A stretch of 60,272 nucleotides of DNA from Alphaproteobacteria bacterium (GTDB taxonomy: Bacteria > Pseudomonadota > Alphaproteobacteria > Puniceispirillales > UBA1172): NCBI GenBank assembly GCA_016778985.1, contig JADHOM010000011.1, positions 1 to 60,272 of the forward strand, in the 5' to 3' direction. Every line of letters begins with the position of its first letter. Within the stretch, counting starts at the first letter, position 1. Under the pieces are notes generated by a model. It saw only the letters and a program-made list of their open reading frames with translations. It searched no databases and was not told the DNA's origin. Positions 28,009-36,305 of the stretch are shown here, piece after piece. Made by a program: the position numbers and the translations under genes.

Positions 28009-28794
28009 CTAGTGTATTCCAATAATAGTCATCAGGCGACCGGTATCTGGCTCCCCTTTATGGGTGGCTCTGCGATGGCTAAAGAAATGATCTTCCTCGC
28101 TATATGTATCTCTTTGGATAGTATGATAGGCGATATCTTCTTGAGCAAGGCATCGGCCAACAAAACCGGTGAGATCAAAGCGATATTTACCCGGCTCATC
28201 ATCTATGGTGAAACATGCCGCCGCCTCATCATCATAGGTAAGGGCGGCATCACGAAGATCGGCACTAACCTGATAAGATTGCTGTTGAATGGCTGGCCCT
28301 ATAATAGCGGTGATATATTCTCGCTCAGCACCAAGGCCACACATAGCCGCCACGGTTTCTGCCAAGATGCCTGACGTGGCGCCGCGCCATCCCGCATGGG
28401 CGGCACCAATAACCCCATTGCGCTCATCAGCGAAAACCACAGGCACACAATCAGCGGTAAGAATCAATAGCGCAAGGCCAGCCGTTTTTGTCACCAAAGC
28501 ATCGGCCTCAACAGGCTTACTATCTGGCTTATTATCTGGCTTGGTCACATGATGAGCGCGTGCCGAATGGGTTTGATAAAGCCCGCAAATCTGGTCAGAA
28601 GTAAAGCCAAGGGCAGCGGCGGCAAGGCCTCGGTTTTGAGCAATTTTTGCGTTATCATCAGATGAGCCAAAGCCGCCATTTAAGCTATCATAAAGCCCTT
28701 GGCTGACACCGCCCTGACGAGTGAAAAACCCATATCTAATACGCTCAGGTTGAAACGCATCATGGATCAAATATGGCGGCAGGGATGTCATCAT
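28009..28794 (-). CDS. pgeF: Peptidoglycan editing factor PgeF / multicopper polyphenol oxidase family
   Basis: Protein of about 261 aa of the YfiH/laccase-domain family. Conserved metal-site segments are YQTHSARAH, LTADCVPVVF and GAAHAGWRG. In E. coli the homologue removes misincorporated Ser from peptidoglycan precursors. ATG 28794 is chosen; ATG 28791 and TTG 28803 are alternatives. A tandem duplication of 12 bp adds KPDNKPDSKP in a loop. It forms a minus-strand run with midA and lgt. Confidence 0.9.
   Translation of the reverse strand: MMTSLPPYLIHDAFQPERIRYGFFTRQGGVSQGLYDSLNGGFGSSDDNAKIAQNRGLAAAALGFTSDQICGLYQTHSARAHHVTKPDNKPDSKPVEADALVTKTAGLALLILTADCVPVVFADERNGVIGAAHAGWRGATSGILAETVAAMCGLGAEREYITAIIGPAIQQQSYQVSADLRDAALTYDDEAAACFTIDDEPGKYRFDLTGFVGRCLAQEDIAYHTIQRDTYSEEDHFFSHRRATHKGEPDTGRLMTIIGIH
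28514..28542 (-). repeat. 12-bp tandem repeat inside pgeF
   Basis: GGCTTACTATCT (28514-28525) and GGCTTATTATCT (28526-28537) are 11/12 identical and are followed by a third partial copy, GGCTT. The frame is kept; the product is a Lys-Pro-Asp-rich loop. Confidence 0.75.
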
Positions 28795-28868
28795 GTTTTT
28801 CAATCCGTCACTATTATTTTGTCACTGTTATTCTGATATTGGCATTCTGTTTAAGCGGTCAGTATCTT

Positions 28869-30008
28869 TTAGTCATGTGAAAGGAGCTGAGTCCATCCGG
28901 GTAGTGATGATAGGTCTAAGATATCTGTGTTAGTCGTCTGTGACGGTAAAATTGCCATAACTTTGAAAGCCTGCCCCATCTGCGCGGGATTGACAAGCCT
29001 ATCGAGCTCCGCCAGTAGCCGCCTTTTTAATTCTGGGCTAGCGCCGTCAGATAGCTGTTCGGTGCGTTCCTTGATGCCAATCGATTTTAGAAACTGGCCT
29101 TGCGGTTGAAGCGGTGTAGCTGCTAGCCCATTTGCCCTAGCTATTTTGGCAAGATGAGAGAAATCGACCCATGCCGTCAGGTCTGCTGTCCCCGGCTCAA
29201 ATAAAAGATCAACAGGCTGATGATTATGAACAGCTTGCACTGTGTCGCCATAGCAATCGGCTTTACCATAATCAATCACCAGCATTGCGCCGCCATGCGT
29301 CTTTATGCGGGCGCTTAGGCTAGCCATGATAGCTGGCAGATGTGGGGCATATGCGATGATAGATGTATCAGCGTCAGTGCTAGCAGCAGGCCTGGTTGTT
29401 GCCAGCTCAAAGATGCTATCTGGAACGTCATTAGCAGTGACTGGCCGCCATACCATCTGCCAAGCTGAGGGTCCATTCATGATCCCACGTTCTTGCCATT
29501 CCGTATCGGTGTAGCGGAATTGCCGGACAGGCAGAGCATCAAAAAACTCATTCGCGATAATAAGCAGCGGCTGGTTTGGGAGTTGATCAACAGCTTGATG
29601 CCAGTGCGTTGGCGCTTCTGTAATATGGCTAATTGTCTTGGCTTGTGTGGCTTGCAGCGAAGGGCTGGTTTCGACTAAATGGATGGGCGGCAGGGTTAAT
29701 GCGGTTTGACGCCATGCCCTGATCAGATCAGCCATTAATGTACCACGTCCAGGGCCCAGCTCAACAAGCGCTGCTTTGCTTTCAAGATGCTGTGTCTGGC
29801 ATTGATGTGCCAGCCATAAGCCCGTTAATTCACCAAACATTTGGGAAATCTCAGGAGCTGTAATAAAGCCGCCAGCTTCACCAATCACAGCCTCTTTACG
29901 ATAATATCCAAAGCGGGGATGATAAAGTACTAAGTCCATATAATCATGAAGGCTGATAAAACCGTCAGCCTTGATACGGTCATTAATAATCTGACGGAGC
30001 GAAGTCAT
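28869..30008 (-). CDS. SAM-dependent methyltransferase, MidA/NDUFAF7 family
   Basis: Protein of 379 aa. It has the family opening (GYYRKEAVIGEAGGFITAPEISQMFGE), SAM-binding ELGPGRGTLMADLI and NEFFDALPVRQF. In mitochondria the homologue methylates an Arg of complex I subunit NDUFS2; bacterial targets are less sure. It starts 5 bases after the lgt stop and precedes pgeF, the typical alphaproteobacterial order lgt-midA-pgeF. Confidence 0.93.
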   Translation of the reverse strand: MTSLRQIINDRIKADGFISLHDYMDLVLYHPRFGYYRKEAVIGEAGGFITAPEISQMFGELTGLWLAHQCQTQHLESKAALVELGPGRGTLMADLIRAWRQTALTLPPIHLVETSPSLQATQAKTISHITEAPTHWHQAVDQLPNQPLLIIANEFFDALPVRQFRYTDTEWQERGIMNGPSAWQMVWRPVTANDVPDSIFELATTRPAASTDADTSIIAYAPHLPAIMASLSARIKTHGGAMLVIDYGKADCYGDTVQAVHNHQPVDLLFEPGTADLTAWVDFSHLAKIARANGLAATPLQPQGQFLKSIGIKERTEQLSDGASPELKRRLLAELDRLVNPAQMGQAFKVMAILPSQTTNTDILDLSSLPGWTQLLSHD

Positions 30009-30013
30009 TGCCG

Positions 30014-30934
30014 TTATCGCACCTTATGCTGATGATCAGATGATGATGCCCGAAATAGTAAATAGAGTCCTGCGATTATCATTGGCAGGCTTAGCCATTG
30101 CCCCATTGTAGTACCATTAATGAGAAAGCCTATTTGGCTATCAGGTTGGCGGAAGAACTCAACAAAGGTGCGGGCTAACCCATAGCCTGTTAAAAAAACG
30201 CCAGACAAGCATCCGATTCGCTGACGGAGACCTAGCCGCAACAGCACTAGCATGATGATAAATAATACCAACCCTTCCAACAGCGCCTCATAAATCTGGC
30301 TTGGGTGACGCGGCAGATCGCCAGCAAGGCTGATGCCATTATTATTAAGACAGGTACCCTGATTAAATATCACCCCCCAAGGCATATCGGTGACGCGACC
30401 GTAAAGCTCACAATTAATGAAATTGGCAATCCGGCCAAGGAACAATCCAATTGGGGCAACAATAGCCACGAGATCAGCCAATTGAAAAAAGCCTTTATTG
30501 TGGTGGCGGCACACCAGATAAATGGCAAGTAAGATGCCGATCAGACCGCCATGAAAAGACATGCCGCCTTTCCATACCGCTAAGGCTTCCAAAGGCTGGC
30601 TTAGATAATATGAAGGATTATAAAAGACAACATATGCTAGTCTGCCGCCAAGGATAATCCCTATAATACTAGCATTAAGTAACGATTCGAGAGGTGCATT
30701 ACCAACCGGATCATTGGCATGGCGTGTGATACGCCGCAATATAAGCCAGCCGATGAGTATCCCCGCAATGTAAGACAGCGCATACCATCTAAGTGCGACC
30801 GGCCCTATCTGAAACAACACCTCATCGGCGAAGGGAAAGGCGATTGCTGCCATGGCTGGAGCGTCAGTGAGTGACCATATTTCCAGATTTAGGGTTTCCA
30901 GATTTAGGGTTTCCGGATTTAGTGGTGGCGTCAT
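30014..30934 (-). CDS. lgt: Prolipoprotein diacylglyceryl transferase
   Basis: Inner-membrane enzyme (306 aa) transferring diacylglycerol from phosphatidylglycerol to the lipobox Cys of prolipoproteins. Landmarks are FHGGLIGILL, GRIANFINCELYGR (the Lgt signature) and HPSQIYEALLEG, with about seven helices. The N-terminus carries an unusual ~28-residue extension with a LNLET repeat; the ATG at 30934 has a good AAGGAAG site, whereas the more conventional Met 28 (30853) has none. First gene of lgt-midA-pgeF. Confidence 0.95.
   Translation of the reverse strand: MTPPLNPETLNLETLNLEIWSLTDAPAMAAIAFPFADEVLFQIGPVALRWYALSYIAGILIGWLILRRITRHANDPVGNAPLESLLNASIIGIILGGRLAYVVFYNPSYYLSQPLEALAVWKGGMSFHGGLIGILLAIYLVCRHHNKGFFQLADLVAIVAPIGLFLGRIANFINCELYGRVTDMPWGVIFNQGTCLNNNGISLAGDLPRHPSQIYEALLEGLVLFIIMLVLLRLGLRQRIGCLSGVFLTGYGLARTFVEFFRQPDSQIGFLINGTTMGQWLSLPMIIAGLYLLFRASSSDHQHKVR
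30881..30922 (-). repeat. 15-bp tandem repeat in the 5' end of lgt
   Basis: TTCCAGATTTAGGGT occurs at 30881-30895 and 30896-30910 without mismatch, then a third copy cut at 12 bases with one change. It is a multiple of three and adds repeated Leu-Asn-Leu-Glu-Thr to the N-terminus. Confidence 0.88.
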
Positions 30935-31099
30935 CTATGGATGCTTCCTTTCATATGATAAGGGTATAGCATGACAAATGCTTCTGCTAAACCACAATAA
31001 AATGTAGTTTTTATAATTTCTGCTACTACATCTTGTTTTTTCCCTGAAAGTTATTTATGGTTAATTACTTCGCCGAACTATATAAGGCCAAAGCGCATC

Positions 31100-31603
31100 A
31101 TGCTTATTCGTTCTTCACATTCAAATGCTGTTCTTGATCATCCTATCGCCATTATGCAGGGGCTGGTCGAAGCTAATGACTGGCAAATGCATCATCATTC
31201 CAGTGATGAGATTGCCATTGAAATCTCAGGCTATTGGTCAGACTATTATATCAGCGTCAAGTGGCATGAAGACCATTCATCTGTGCATATTTCAGCAGTG
31301 CTGGATATTTTTGTTATTGATCAGCAAAAGACAGAAATGATGGAACTCATCTCACGTCTTAATGAGCGGACATGGCTTGGTCATTTTATTTTGACGCAAG
31401 AGGATGGCTGTCTGCTGTTTCGCCACACAACGCCAATGCGCGGTACTGGCGGGGCAACGCAAGAGCAGATTATTGATATGATCGAAGCCACTGTTGCCGA
31501 ATGTGAAAAATATTATCCGGCCCTTTTCCAGCTCGCCATTGGTAGCGCCTCTGCAGATAGCGCAACAGAAACCGTTTTGATGGAAACTGTGGGTCACGCC
31601 TGA
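31100..31603 (+). CDS. YbjN domain-containing protein
   Basis: Protein of 167 aa recognised as a YbjN-domain protein (WSDYYISVKW, LNERTWLGHFIL, FRHTTPMRG), related to type III secretion chaperone folds, of poorly defined function. It is followed by proC 33 bases downstream on the same strand; the YbjN-proC pair recurs in alphaproteobacteria. No ribosome site stronger than AAGG at -12 is visible. Confidence 0.87.
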   Translation: MLIRSSHSNAVLDHPIAIMQGLVEANDWQMHHHSSDEIAIEISGYWSDYYISVKWHEDHSSVHISAVLDIFVIDQQKTEMMELISRLNERTWLGHFILTQEDGCLLFRHTTPMRGTGGATQEQIIDMIEATVAECEKYYPALFQLAIGSASADSATETVLMETVGHA

Positions 31604-31636
31604 TATAACAGGTCTAAACAGTTACGGTTTGGAATA

Positions 31637-32461
31637 ATGACACATATTTTACTTTGTGGTTGCGGCAAGATGGGGCAGGCCTTGCTTCATGGTTGGCTCA
31701 ATAACGTATCATCTATTGGCATTAGCCAAGTGACTATTATTGACCCGCATCTGGATCAGTTAGGGCAATTGCCTGAGCATCCCGTTGCCACCTATTCTGA
31801 TAGTCTGGCAAAAGTCCCAAAACAGCATGTGCATGTTATTGTCCTCGCCTGTAAGCCACAAGATATGGCAGATGCTATCGCTGATATGGTGGCGCTGGCG
31901 AGCGCTGATACGATCTGGCTGTCTATCGCTGCTGGCATATCAATCAATTGGATGGCCGAACAGATCGGCACCCATATTGGGCAAAGCCAACAGATAATTC
32001 GTGTTATGCCAAATACACCGGCGGCACTGGGGATGGGTATTACGGCTTTATCAGGACATGCCGAATTAACCGCAGAAAATCGTGCGCTCGGCCTAGCTAT
32101 GTTATCTTCGGTCGGTCAGGTGATTGAGCTTGAAGAACATTTGATGGATGCGGTTACTGCTGTTTCTGGCAGTGGCCCTGCATATATCTTTCACCTGCAA
32201 GAAGCGATGGAAGCCAAGGCCATTGCCATGGGCATAGATGCGGCAGCCGCGCGTCTGATGACGATTGCGACAATCAGAGGTGCCGCAGAGCTGATGGTGC
32301 AAAGTGATGAGCCGCCGCCAAAACTGCGCCAAAATGTGAGCAGTCCGGGGGGGACAACATTAGCTGCGCTTGACCATCTCATGCATGATGATGCATTAGT
32401 AACATTGATGGACAAGGCCATGGAAGCCGCGCGTAAGCGTTCAGAAGAACTTGGAAAATAG
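31637..32461 (+). CDS. proC: Pyrroline-5-carboxylate reductase
   Basis: Protein of 274 aa for the last step of proline synthesis, NAD(P)H-dependent reduction of pyrroline-5-carboxylate. It has a Rossmann motif GCGKMGQALL near the start, RVMPNTPAALGMG, and the signature AVSGSGPAYIF with later SPGGTT. It follows ybjN and precedes a TetR-like gene. Confidence 0.96.
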   Translation: MTHILLCGCGKMGQALLHGWLNNVSSIGISQVTIIDPHLDQLGQLPEHPVATYSDSLAKVPKQHVHVIVLACKPQDMADAIADMVALASADTIWLSIAAGISINWMAEQIGTHIGQSQQIIRVMPNTPAALGMGITALSGHAELTAENRALGLAMLSSVGQVIELEEHLMDAVTAVSGSGPAYIFHLQEAMEAKAIAMGIDAAAARLMTIATIRGAAELMVQSDEPPPKLRQNVSSPGGTTLAALDHLMHDDALVTLMDKAMEAARKRSEELGK

Positions 32462-32512
32462 GGGGGCGCACCCTAAATCAATTAGGGTGAAGCAAAATCA
32501 GATGGTTCAGGC

Positions 32513-33166
32513 ATGGTAAAAAATAAACAAGACTCTCAGCATCCCGTTGATCATGTGCGCCGTGCTATTGGTTCGGCGGCGCTGTCATTACTGTCGGAAA
32601 TGCCGTTTTCAGACCTAACGATTGAAGGCGTTATTGACGCCGCCGATGTTGATGCCGATCTTGCCCATTGTCTTTATCATGAGACTTTAGATATGGTCGA
32701 AACTGGGCTAGCTAACATTGATGCTGATCTGGCGACTAGCTTAGCTGAAGATGTTGCTAATGATGATGTTTCGACCGTCAGGGAAAAGATTTTCGAAGGT
32801 CTGATCCAGCGATTTGAAGCCTACCAGCCATATAAACCAGTGATAAAGGCGATGAATAGCGCGTCACTTAAAAACCCTAAAATTGGTCTTGTTATGGTCA
32901 ATCGCTTGACGCATGCTATGGCGCAATTGCTCACGGTAACAGGCGGCGGCGGTGAGGGCATTGCCGGTCGTATCAGAGCTAAAGGTCTGGCTGGAATATG
33001 TCTGTCTATCCTGAAAGACTGGCTTAAGGATGAAACACCAGATATGGCAGAAACTATCCGCCTGTTGGATAAGCGGTTACAACAAGGTGAGAATCTTGGC
33101 GTAACCTTAGGGCTTATTCGCAATAAGCCAGGGAATGATGAAAAGGCAGAAGCCAATGACGATTGA
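32513..33166 (+). CDS. TetR-like protein of unknown role
   Basis: All-helical protein of 217 aa. Residues ~14-65 look like a TetR-type helix-turn-helix (IGSAALSLLSEMPFSDLTIEGVIDAADVDADLAHCLYH), but the recognition helix is acidic and lacks the usual aromatic/basic pattern. DNA binding is therefore doubtful. The C-terminal part is amphipathic helices, as in TetR ligand domains. It lies between proC and the CsaA-like gene and overlaps the latter by 11 bases, suggesting coupled translation. Confidence 0.7.
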   Translation: MVKNKQDSQHPVDHVRRAIGSAALSLLSEMPFSDLTIEGVIDAADVDADLAHCLYHETLDMVETGLANIDADLATSLAEDVANDDVSTVREKIFEGLIQRFEAYQPYKPVIKAMNSASLKNPKIGLVMVNRLTHAMAQLLTVTGGGGEGIAGRIRAKGLAGICLSILKDWLKDETPDMAETIRLLDKRLQQGENLGVTLGLIRNKPGNDEKAEANDD

Positions 33167-33491
33167 TTTTGATGATTTTATGAAAGTTGATATCCGGATT
33201 GGCACGATTGAAGCTGTTAATGATTTCCCCGAAGCCAGAAAGCCAGCTTGGAAGCTGACTATCAATTTTGGTGATGAGATTGGGGTCAAAAAATCCTCAG
33301 CTCAGATTACCGCTCATTATGGCAAAGATGACCTGATCGGCAGGCAAGTTATTGCCGTTGTTAATTTTCCGCCTCGGCAAATCGGCCCCTTCATGTCTGA
33401 GGTATTGACGCTTGGTCTGCCTGATGCTGATGGCGAAGTCGTGTTGTTAGAGCCTAGCAAAGCTGTGCCTAATGGCGGCAGGATGCATTAA
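33156..33491 (+). CDS. csaA: CsaA-like tRNA-binding domain protein
   Basis: Protein of 111 aa with the OB-fold EMAP/tRNA-binding domain: FMKVDIRIGTI, then KLTINFGDEIG, SSAQIT and IGPFMSEVLTLG. Length and sequence match CsaA, an export-related chaperone that also binds tRNA. The ATG at 33156 (MTIDFDDF) is preferred because AAAGG precedes it and the family starts here. Its stop overlaps the convergent histidine kinase stop by four bases. Confidence 0.9.
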   Translation: MTIDFDDFMKVDIRIGTIEAVNDFPEARKPAWKLTINFGDEIGVKKSSAQITAHYGKDDLIGRQVIAVVNFPPRQIGPFMSEVLTLGLPDADGEVVLLEPSKAVPNGGRMH

Positions 33492-34795
33492 ACCGGAAGC
33501 TGCAACCGAACCCGCAGACCGCCGCTTGGAGCATCCCCTAGCAAAAGCTCACCGCCATGAGTTGTTGCAAACTCTTTCGCAATAGAAAGCCCTAAGCCGA
33601 CACCTGTGCTGCTGGTACCAGCTAAATTACGGCTGAACGGTTTCACCGCCGCACGCCGCATTTCCTTTGGAATACCTTCACCATCATCATCTACCAAGAT
33701 GGTGATAAGACCGTCTTGATGAGTGATTGATATATAACATTGCCCAGCATGAGTGATCGCATTGTTAATCAGATTACTAATGGCGCGGCGAAACGCCATT
33801 TGCCGCAATGGAATATCGGGAAGCGGTTGATCTGGTATTGTAAAATGGATAGCAGGATTATTGCCAATATCGCGGGTAATGGCATTCTGAATATGGTCAA
33901 TGATATTTGTAATCTCGACATCTTCGGAAATGGTTCCGCTAGCATAATTCAGATATCCATTGATCATATTTTCCATCTCAGCGATATCTTTTTCCAGCTC
34001 TACCCTTGCGTGGTCATCGGCTATCATGGCGAGGGCTAGTTTCATTCGCGTCAAAGGCGTGCGCAGATCATGTGAGACGCCAGCCAGCATTTCTGTACGT
34101 TCTGAAATTTGCCGCTGAATACGGTTATACATGGCTTGAAACGCCTGACCTGCCTGCCTGACTTCGGTGGCGCCTTCGAGCCGATAATTGATAGCGGGGC
34201 GTCCTAATCCAATTTGCCGTGCAGCTTTAGCTAATCGGCGGATGGGACGGATTTGGCCGCGTAAGAACATAATAGCAATCAAGGCCATGACGATAGTGGT
34301 GCTCATTGTCCAGAGAATGAACAGCCATGATGTTGAGCTGAAAATCCGTTTTCGTCCTGCCTCAATTTGCAAAACACCCTCAGGATATTGAACAAAGATC
34401 GTGATCAGATCAGGGTCACTGTCCAAATCCATGCGAAACGGCCAATCCAGCTTATCAGTCAAGGCGAGATTGAGCTGTCGACCTGCATAGGTCGATGTCA
34501 CTTGTGCTGAATTAGACTGAATAATGCCTCCAGCCTGCCACGTCGTTGTGAAAATAAAATAGCTTCTGGCAAAATAATCAGCCTGACGCAACATCTCAGG
34601 CGATGGCGACGTTGGTACCTGATCAACAACAACCGCAATATCTGCAGCCAGATTTGCCGCCATATAGCGCGTAATATTATCCCAATGCCGCCCATAGAAA
34701 ACAACAACGGTGATGACCTGCACCAGAATCAGTGGGATCAAGATAATCGCCAGCATACGGCCAAACAGCGTTTTTGGTTTTAGATAAGCCAGCAT
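33488..34795 (-). CDS. Sensor histidine kinase, EnvZ-like
   Basis: Membrane kinase of 435 aa: first helix ~13-33, a periplasmic sensor loop to about residue 160, second helix ~165-180, a HAMP segment (RGQIRPIRRLAKAARQIG), an H-box GVSHDLRTPLTRMKLAL, and an HATPase with N-box NLINNAITHA, DDDGEGIP and GVGLGLSIAKEF. It is downstream of an OmpR-type regulator with a one-base stop/start overlap (TGATG). The combination resembles the osmolarity/envelope EnvZ-OmpR pair, known in alphaproteobacteria as FeuQP/ChvGI-like or EnvZ-like; the stimulus is not readable. Confidence 0.92.
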   Translation of the reverse strand: MLAYLKPKTLFGRMLAIILIPLILVQVITVVVFYGRHWDNITRYMAANLAADIAVVVDQVPTSPSPEMLRQADYFARSYFIFTTTWQAGGIIQSNSAQVTSTYAGRQLNLALTDKLDWPFRMDLDSDPDLITIFVQYPEGVLQIEAGRKRIFSSTSWLFILWTMSTTIVMALIAIMFLRGQIRPIRRLAKAARQIGLGRPAINYRLEGATEVRQAGQAFQAMYNRIQRQISERTEMLAGVSHDLRTPLTRMKLALAMIADDHARVELEKDIAEMENMINGYLNYASGTISEDVEITNIIDHIQNAITRDIGNNPAIHFTIPDQPLPDIPLRQMAFRRAISNLINNAITHAGQCYISITHQDGLITILVDDDGEGIPKEMRRAAVKPFSRNLAGTSSTGVGLGLSIAKEFATTHGGELLLGDAPSGGLRVRLQLPV

Positions 34796-35529
34796 CAGTT
34801 TTCCTGTGACCCGATAATATCAACCTGAAGCATCCACCCTTGTCCTCTTGCCGTCAATAAATAGATAGGTTTTCGGGGGTTTGGTTCTAATTTTCGGCGA
34901 AGTCTAGCCACCGCAACATCAAGGCTACGGCCTTCCATATGGCTGACCAGCATATCGGCCAATTGGTCGCGTGATAATACTTCATTCGGCCGCAGGGTAA
35001 AACATGATAGTAAATCACGCTCTGCCGAGGTAAGCGCATTACGCTGATTGCCGGTGCGAAGCTGTGCGGTATTTGTATCAAACTCATGTGGGCCAAAGCG
35101 AATAACAGATGCGCGGTTGGCAACTGCTATCGACTTTGGTTCTGATACAGCGCCATCTGAGCGGCGTAATAAATTGCGAATTCGCAAGACCAATTCTTCG
35201 GGTTCAAACGGTTTCGTCATATAATCATCGGCACCTGTTTCAAGCCCTAATAGCCGTTCACCCGGCTCCCCCATTGCGGTCAGAACAATGCACGGAGTCG
35301 TCAAGCCAGTGGCTTTCAGCGAACGGACAAAATCTAAGCCGCTTTCTTGCGGCAACATAACATCAACAACATAAGCGTCAAAACATGTGCCTATGATGCG
35401 CTCGCGTGCTTCCTCGATTGAACCAGCACCAGTCGCCCGATAGCCTTTGCTGCTGAGGAATTGCAGAAGCAAATGAGATAGCCGTTCATCATCCTCAATG
35501 ACTAGAATATGATGTTTATAATCTTGCAC
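34795..35529 (-). CDS. Response regulator, OmpR family
   Basis: Protein of 244 aa with a receiver domain (EDDERL acid pair, phospho-acceptor Asp in YVVDVMLP, TKPFE Lys) and a C-terminal OmpR winged helix (ALTSAERDLL, LSRDQLADML, GRSLDVAVARLRRKLE, RGQGWML). It would be phosphorylated by the kinase encoded just downstream. The 177 bases upstream contain a 14-bp tandem repeat, which may affect its expression. Confidence 0.94.
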   Translation of the reverse strand: MQDYKHHILVIEDDERLSHLLLQFLSSKGYRATGAGSIEEARERIIGTCFDAYVVDVMLPQESGLDFVRSLKATGLTTPCIVLTAMGEPGERLLGLETGADDYMTKPFEPEELVLRIRNLLRRSDGAVSEPKSIAVANRASVIRFGPHEFDTNTAQLRTGNQRNALTSAERDLLSCFTLRPNEVLSRDQLADMLVSHMEGRSLDVAVARLRRKLEPNPRKPIYLLTARGQGWMLQVDIIGSQEN

Positions 35530-35580
35530 AAATCACCCAATTGATCTTATCCATATCAGACCTAATATGCGTTTCCCCAA

Positions 35581-35658
35581 AGATAACACCCCGAAGATAA
35601 CACCCCGAAGATAACACCCCGAAGATAACACCCCGAAGATAACACCCCGAAGATAACA
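35581..35658. repeat. 14-bp direct tandem repeat, about 5.6 copies
   Basis: The unit AGATAACACCCCGA is repeated five times without a mismatch (35581-35650) and once more in its first eight bases. It fills the space between the OmpR-type regulator start (35529, minus strand) and the MarR stop (35707). Unit spacing is not helical (10.5) and there is no inverted symmetry. Perfect identity implies recent expansion. Confidence 0.95.
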
Positions 35659-35706
35659 TATGTTCATTATTATTATGACGTAGGGCAATCTTAAGTGCAA
35701 ATTATG

Positions 35707-36210
35707 TCAGGATTTTATCCTAGTAATAGGTTCGCGGCGAAGCAATGGTAGGGTCTTATCATCAAGCAGAGCTTCCATTACTGCCATAAAGCCCTTCACA
35801 TCCTCAATACTGACAGACTTAAAGGCATTGGCAAATCGCCGCCTTTGTATCATGGTGACATCATGTTCGAGCGCTTTGCCAGTTTCGGTCAGATAAAGTA
35901 GGCGTTGGCGTTTATCCGTCGTCCCCTGATCTTGGCGGATATAGTTATCCTCAATCAGCCGCGATAGGACACGCGAGAGCGACTGTTTCGTAATATTCAG
36001 AATGGCCAGAAGCTCACTAACATTGATGCCGGGAGCGCGCCCAACAAAATAAATGACACGGTGATGGGCACGTCCTAATTCTCGACTTTCAAGCATGGTA
36101 TCAGCTTCTGCTGTAAAGTCGCGATAGGCAAAGAACATCAGCTCGATGCTATACCGCAGTTCTTCTTCACGCAGAAAGAGGGGATGATGTGATGTTTTTA
36201 AGTCAGCCAT
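35707..36210 (-). CDS. MarR family transcriptional regulator
   Basis: Winged-helix regulator of 167 aa: INVSELLAILNITKQSLSRVLSRLIEDNYI (helix-turn-helix), then the wing DQGTTDKRQRLLYLTETG. It is divergent from the branched-chain-type aminotransferase gene, whose promoter lies directly in front of its own start, so it may control both. Its effector is unknown. Confidence 0.92.
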   Translation of the reverse strand: MADLKTSHHPLFLREEELRYSIELMFFAYRDFTAEADTMLESRELGRAHHRVIYFVGRAPGINVSELLAILNITKQSLSRVLSRLIEDNYIRQDQGTTDKRQRLLYLTETGKALEHDVTMIQRRRFANAFKSVSIEDVKGFMAVMEALLDDKTLPLLRREPITRIKS

Positions 36211-36211
36211 G

Positions 36212-36241
36212 TTGACATATTTTTCAGGATGTCGTTACTAT
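36212..36241 (+). promoter_or_regulatory. Candidate sigma-70 promoter of the class IV aminotransferase gene
   Basis: A consensus TTGACA (36212-36217) and TACTAT (36236-36241) with an 18-base spacer, beginning two bases past the MarR start codon. Binding of the MarR protein here would control both directions. Confidence 0.6.
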
Positions 36242-36305
36242 GCAGTATGGTTATCGTCAATCGCGGCGAAGATCAAGCATGAACAAGCTTTTAAGGTGGA
36301 ACAAA

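Noticed and set aside
35581-35658. CRISPR array
   Set aside because: Units of 14 bp follow each other without spacers, and no cas genes are near. It is a simple tandem repeat.
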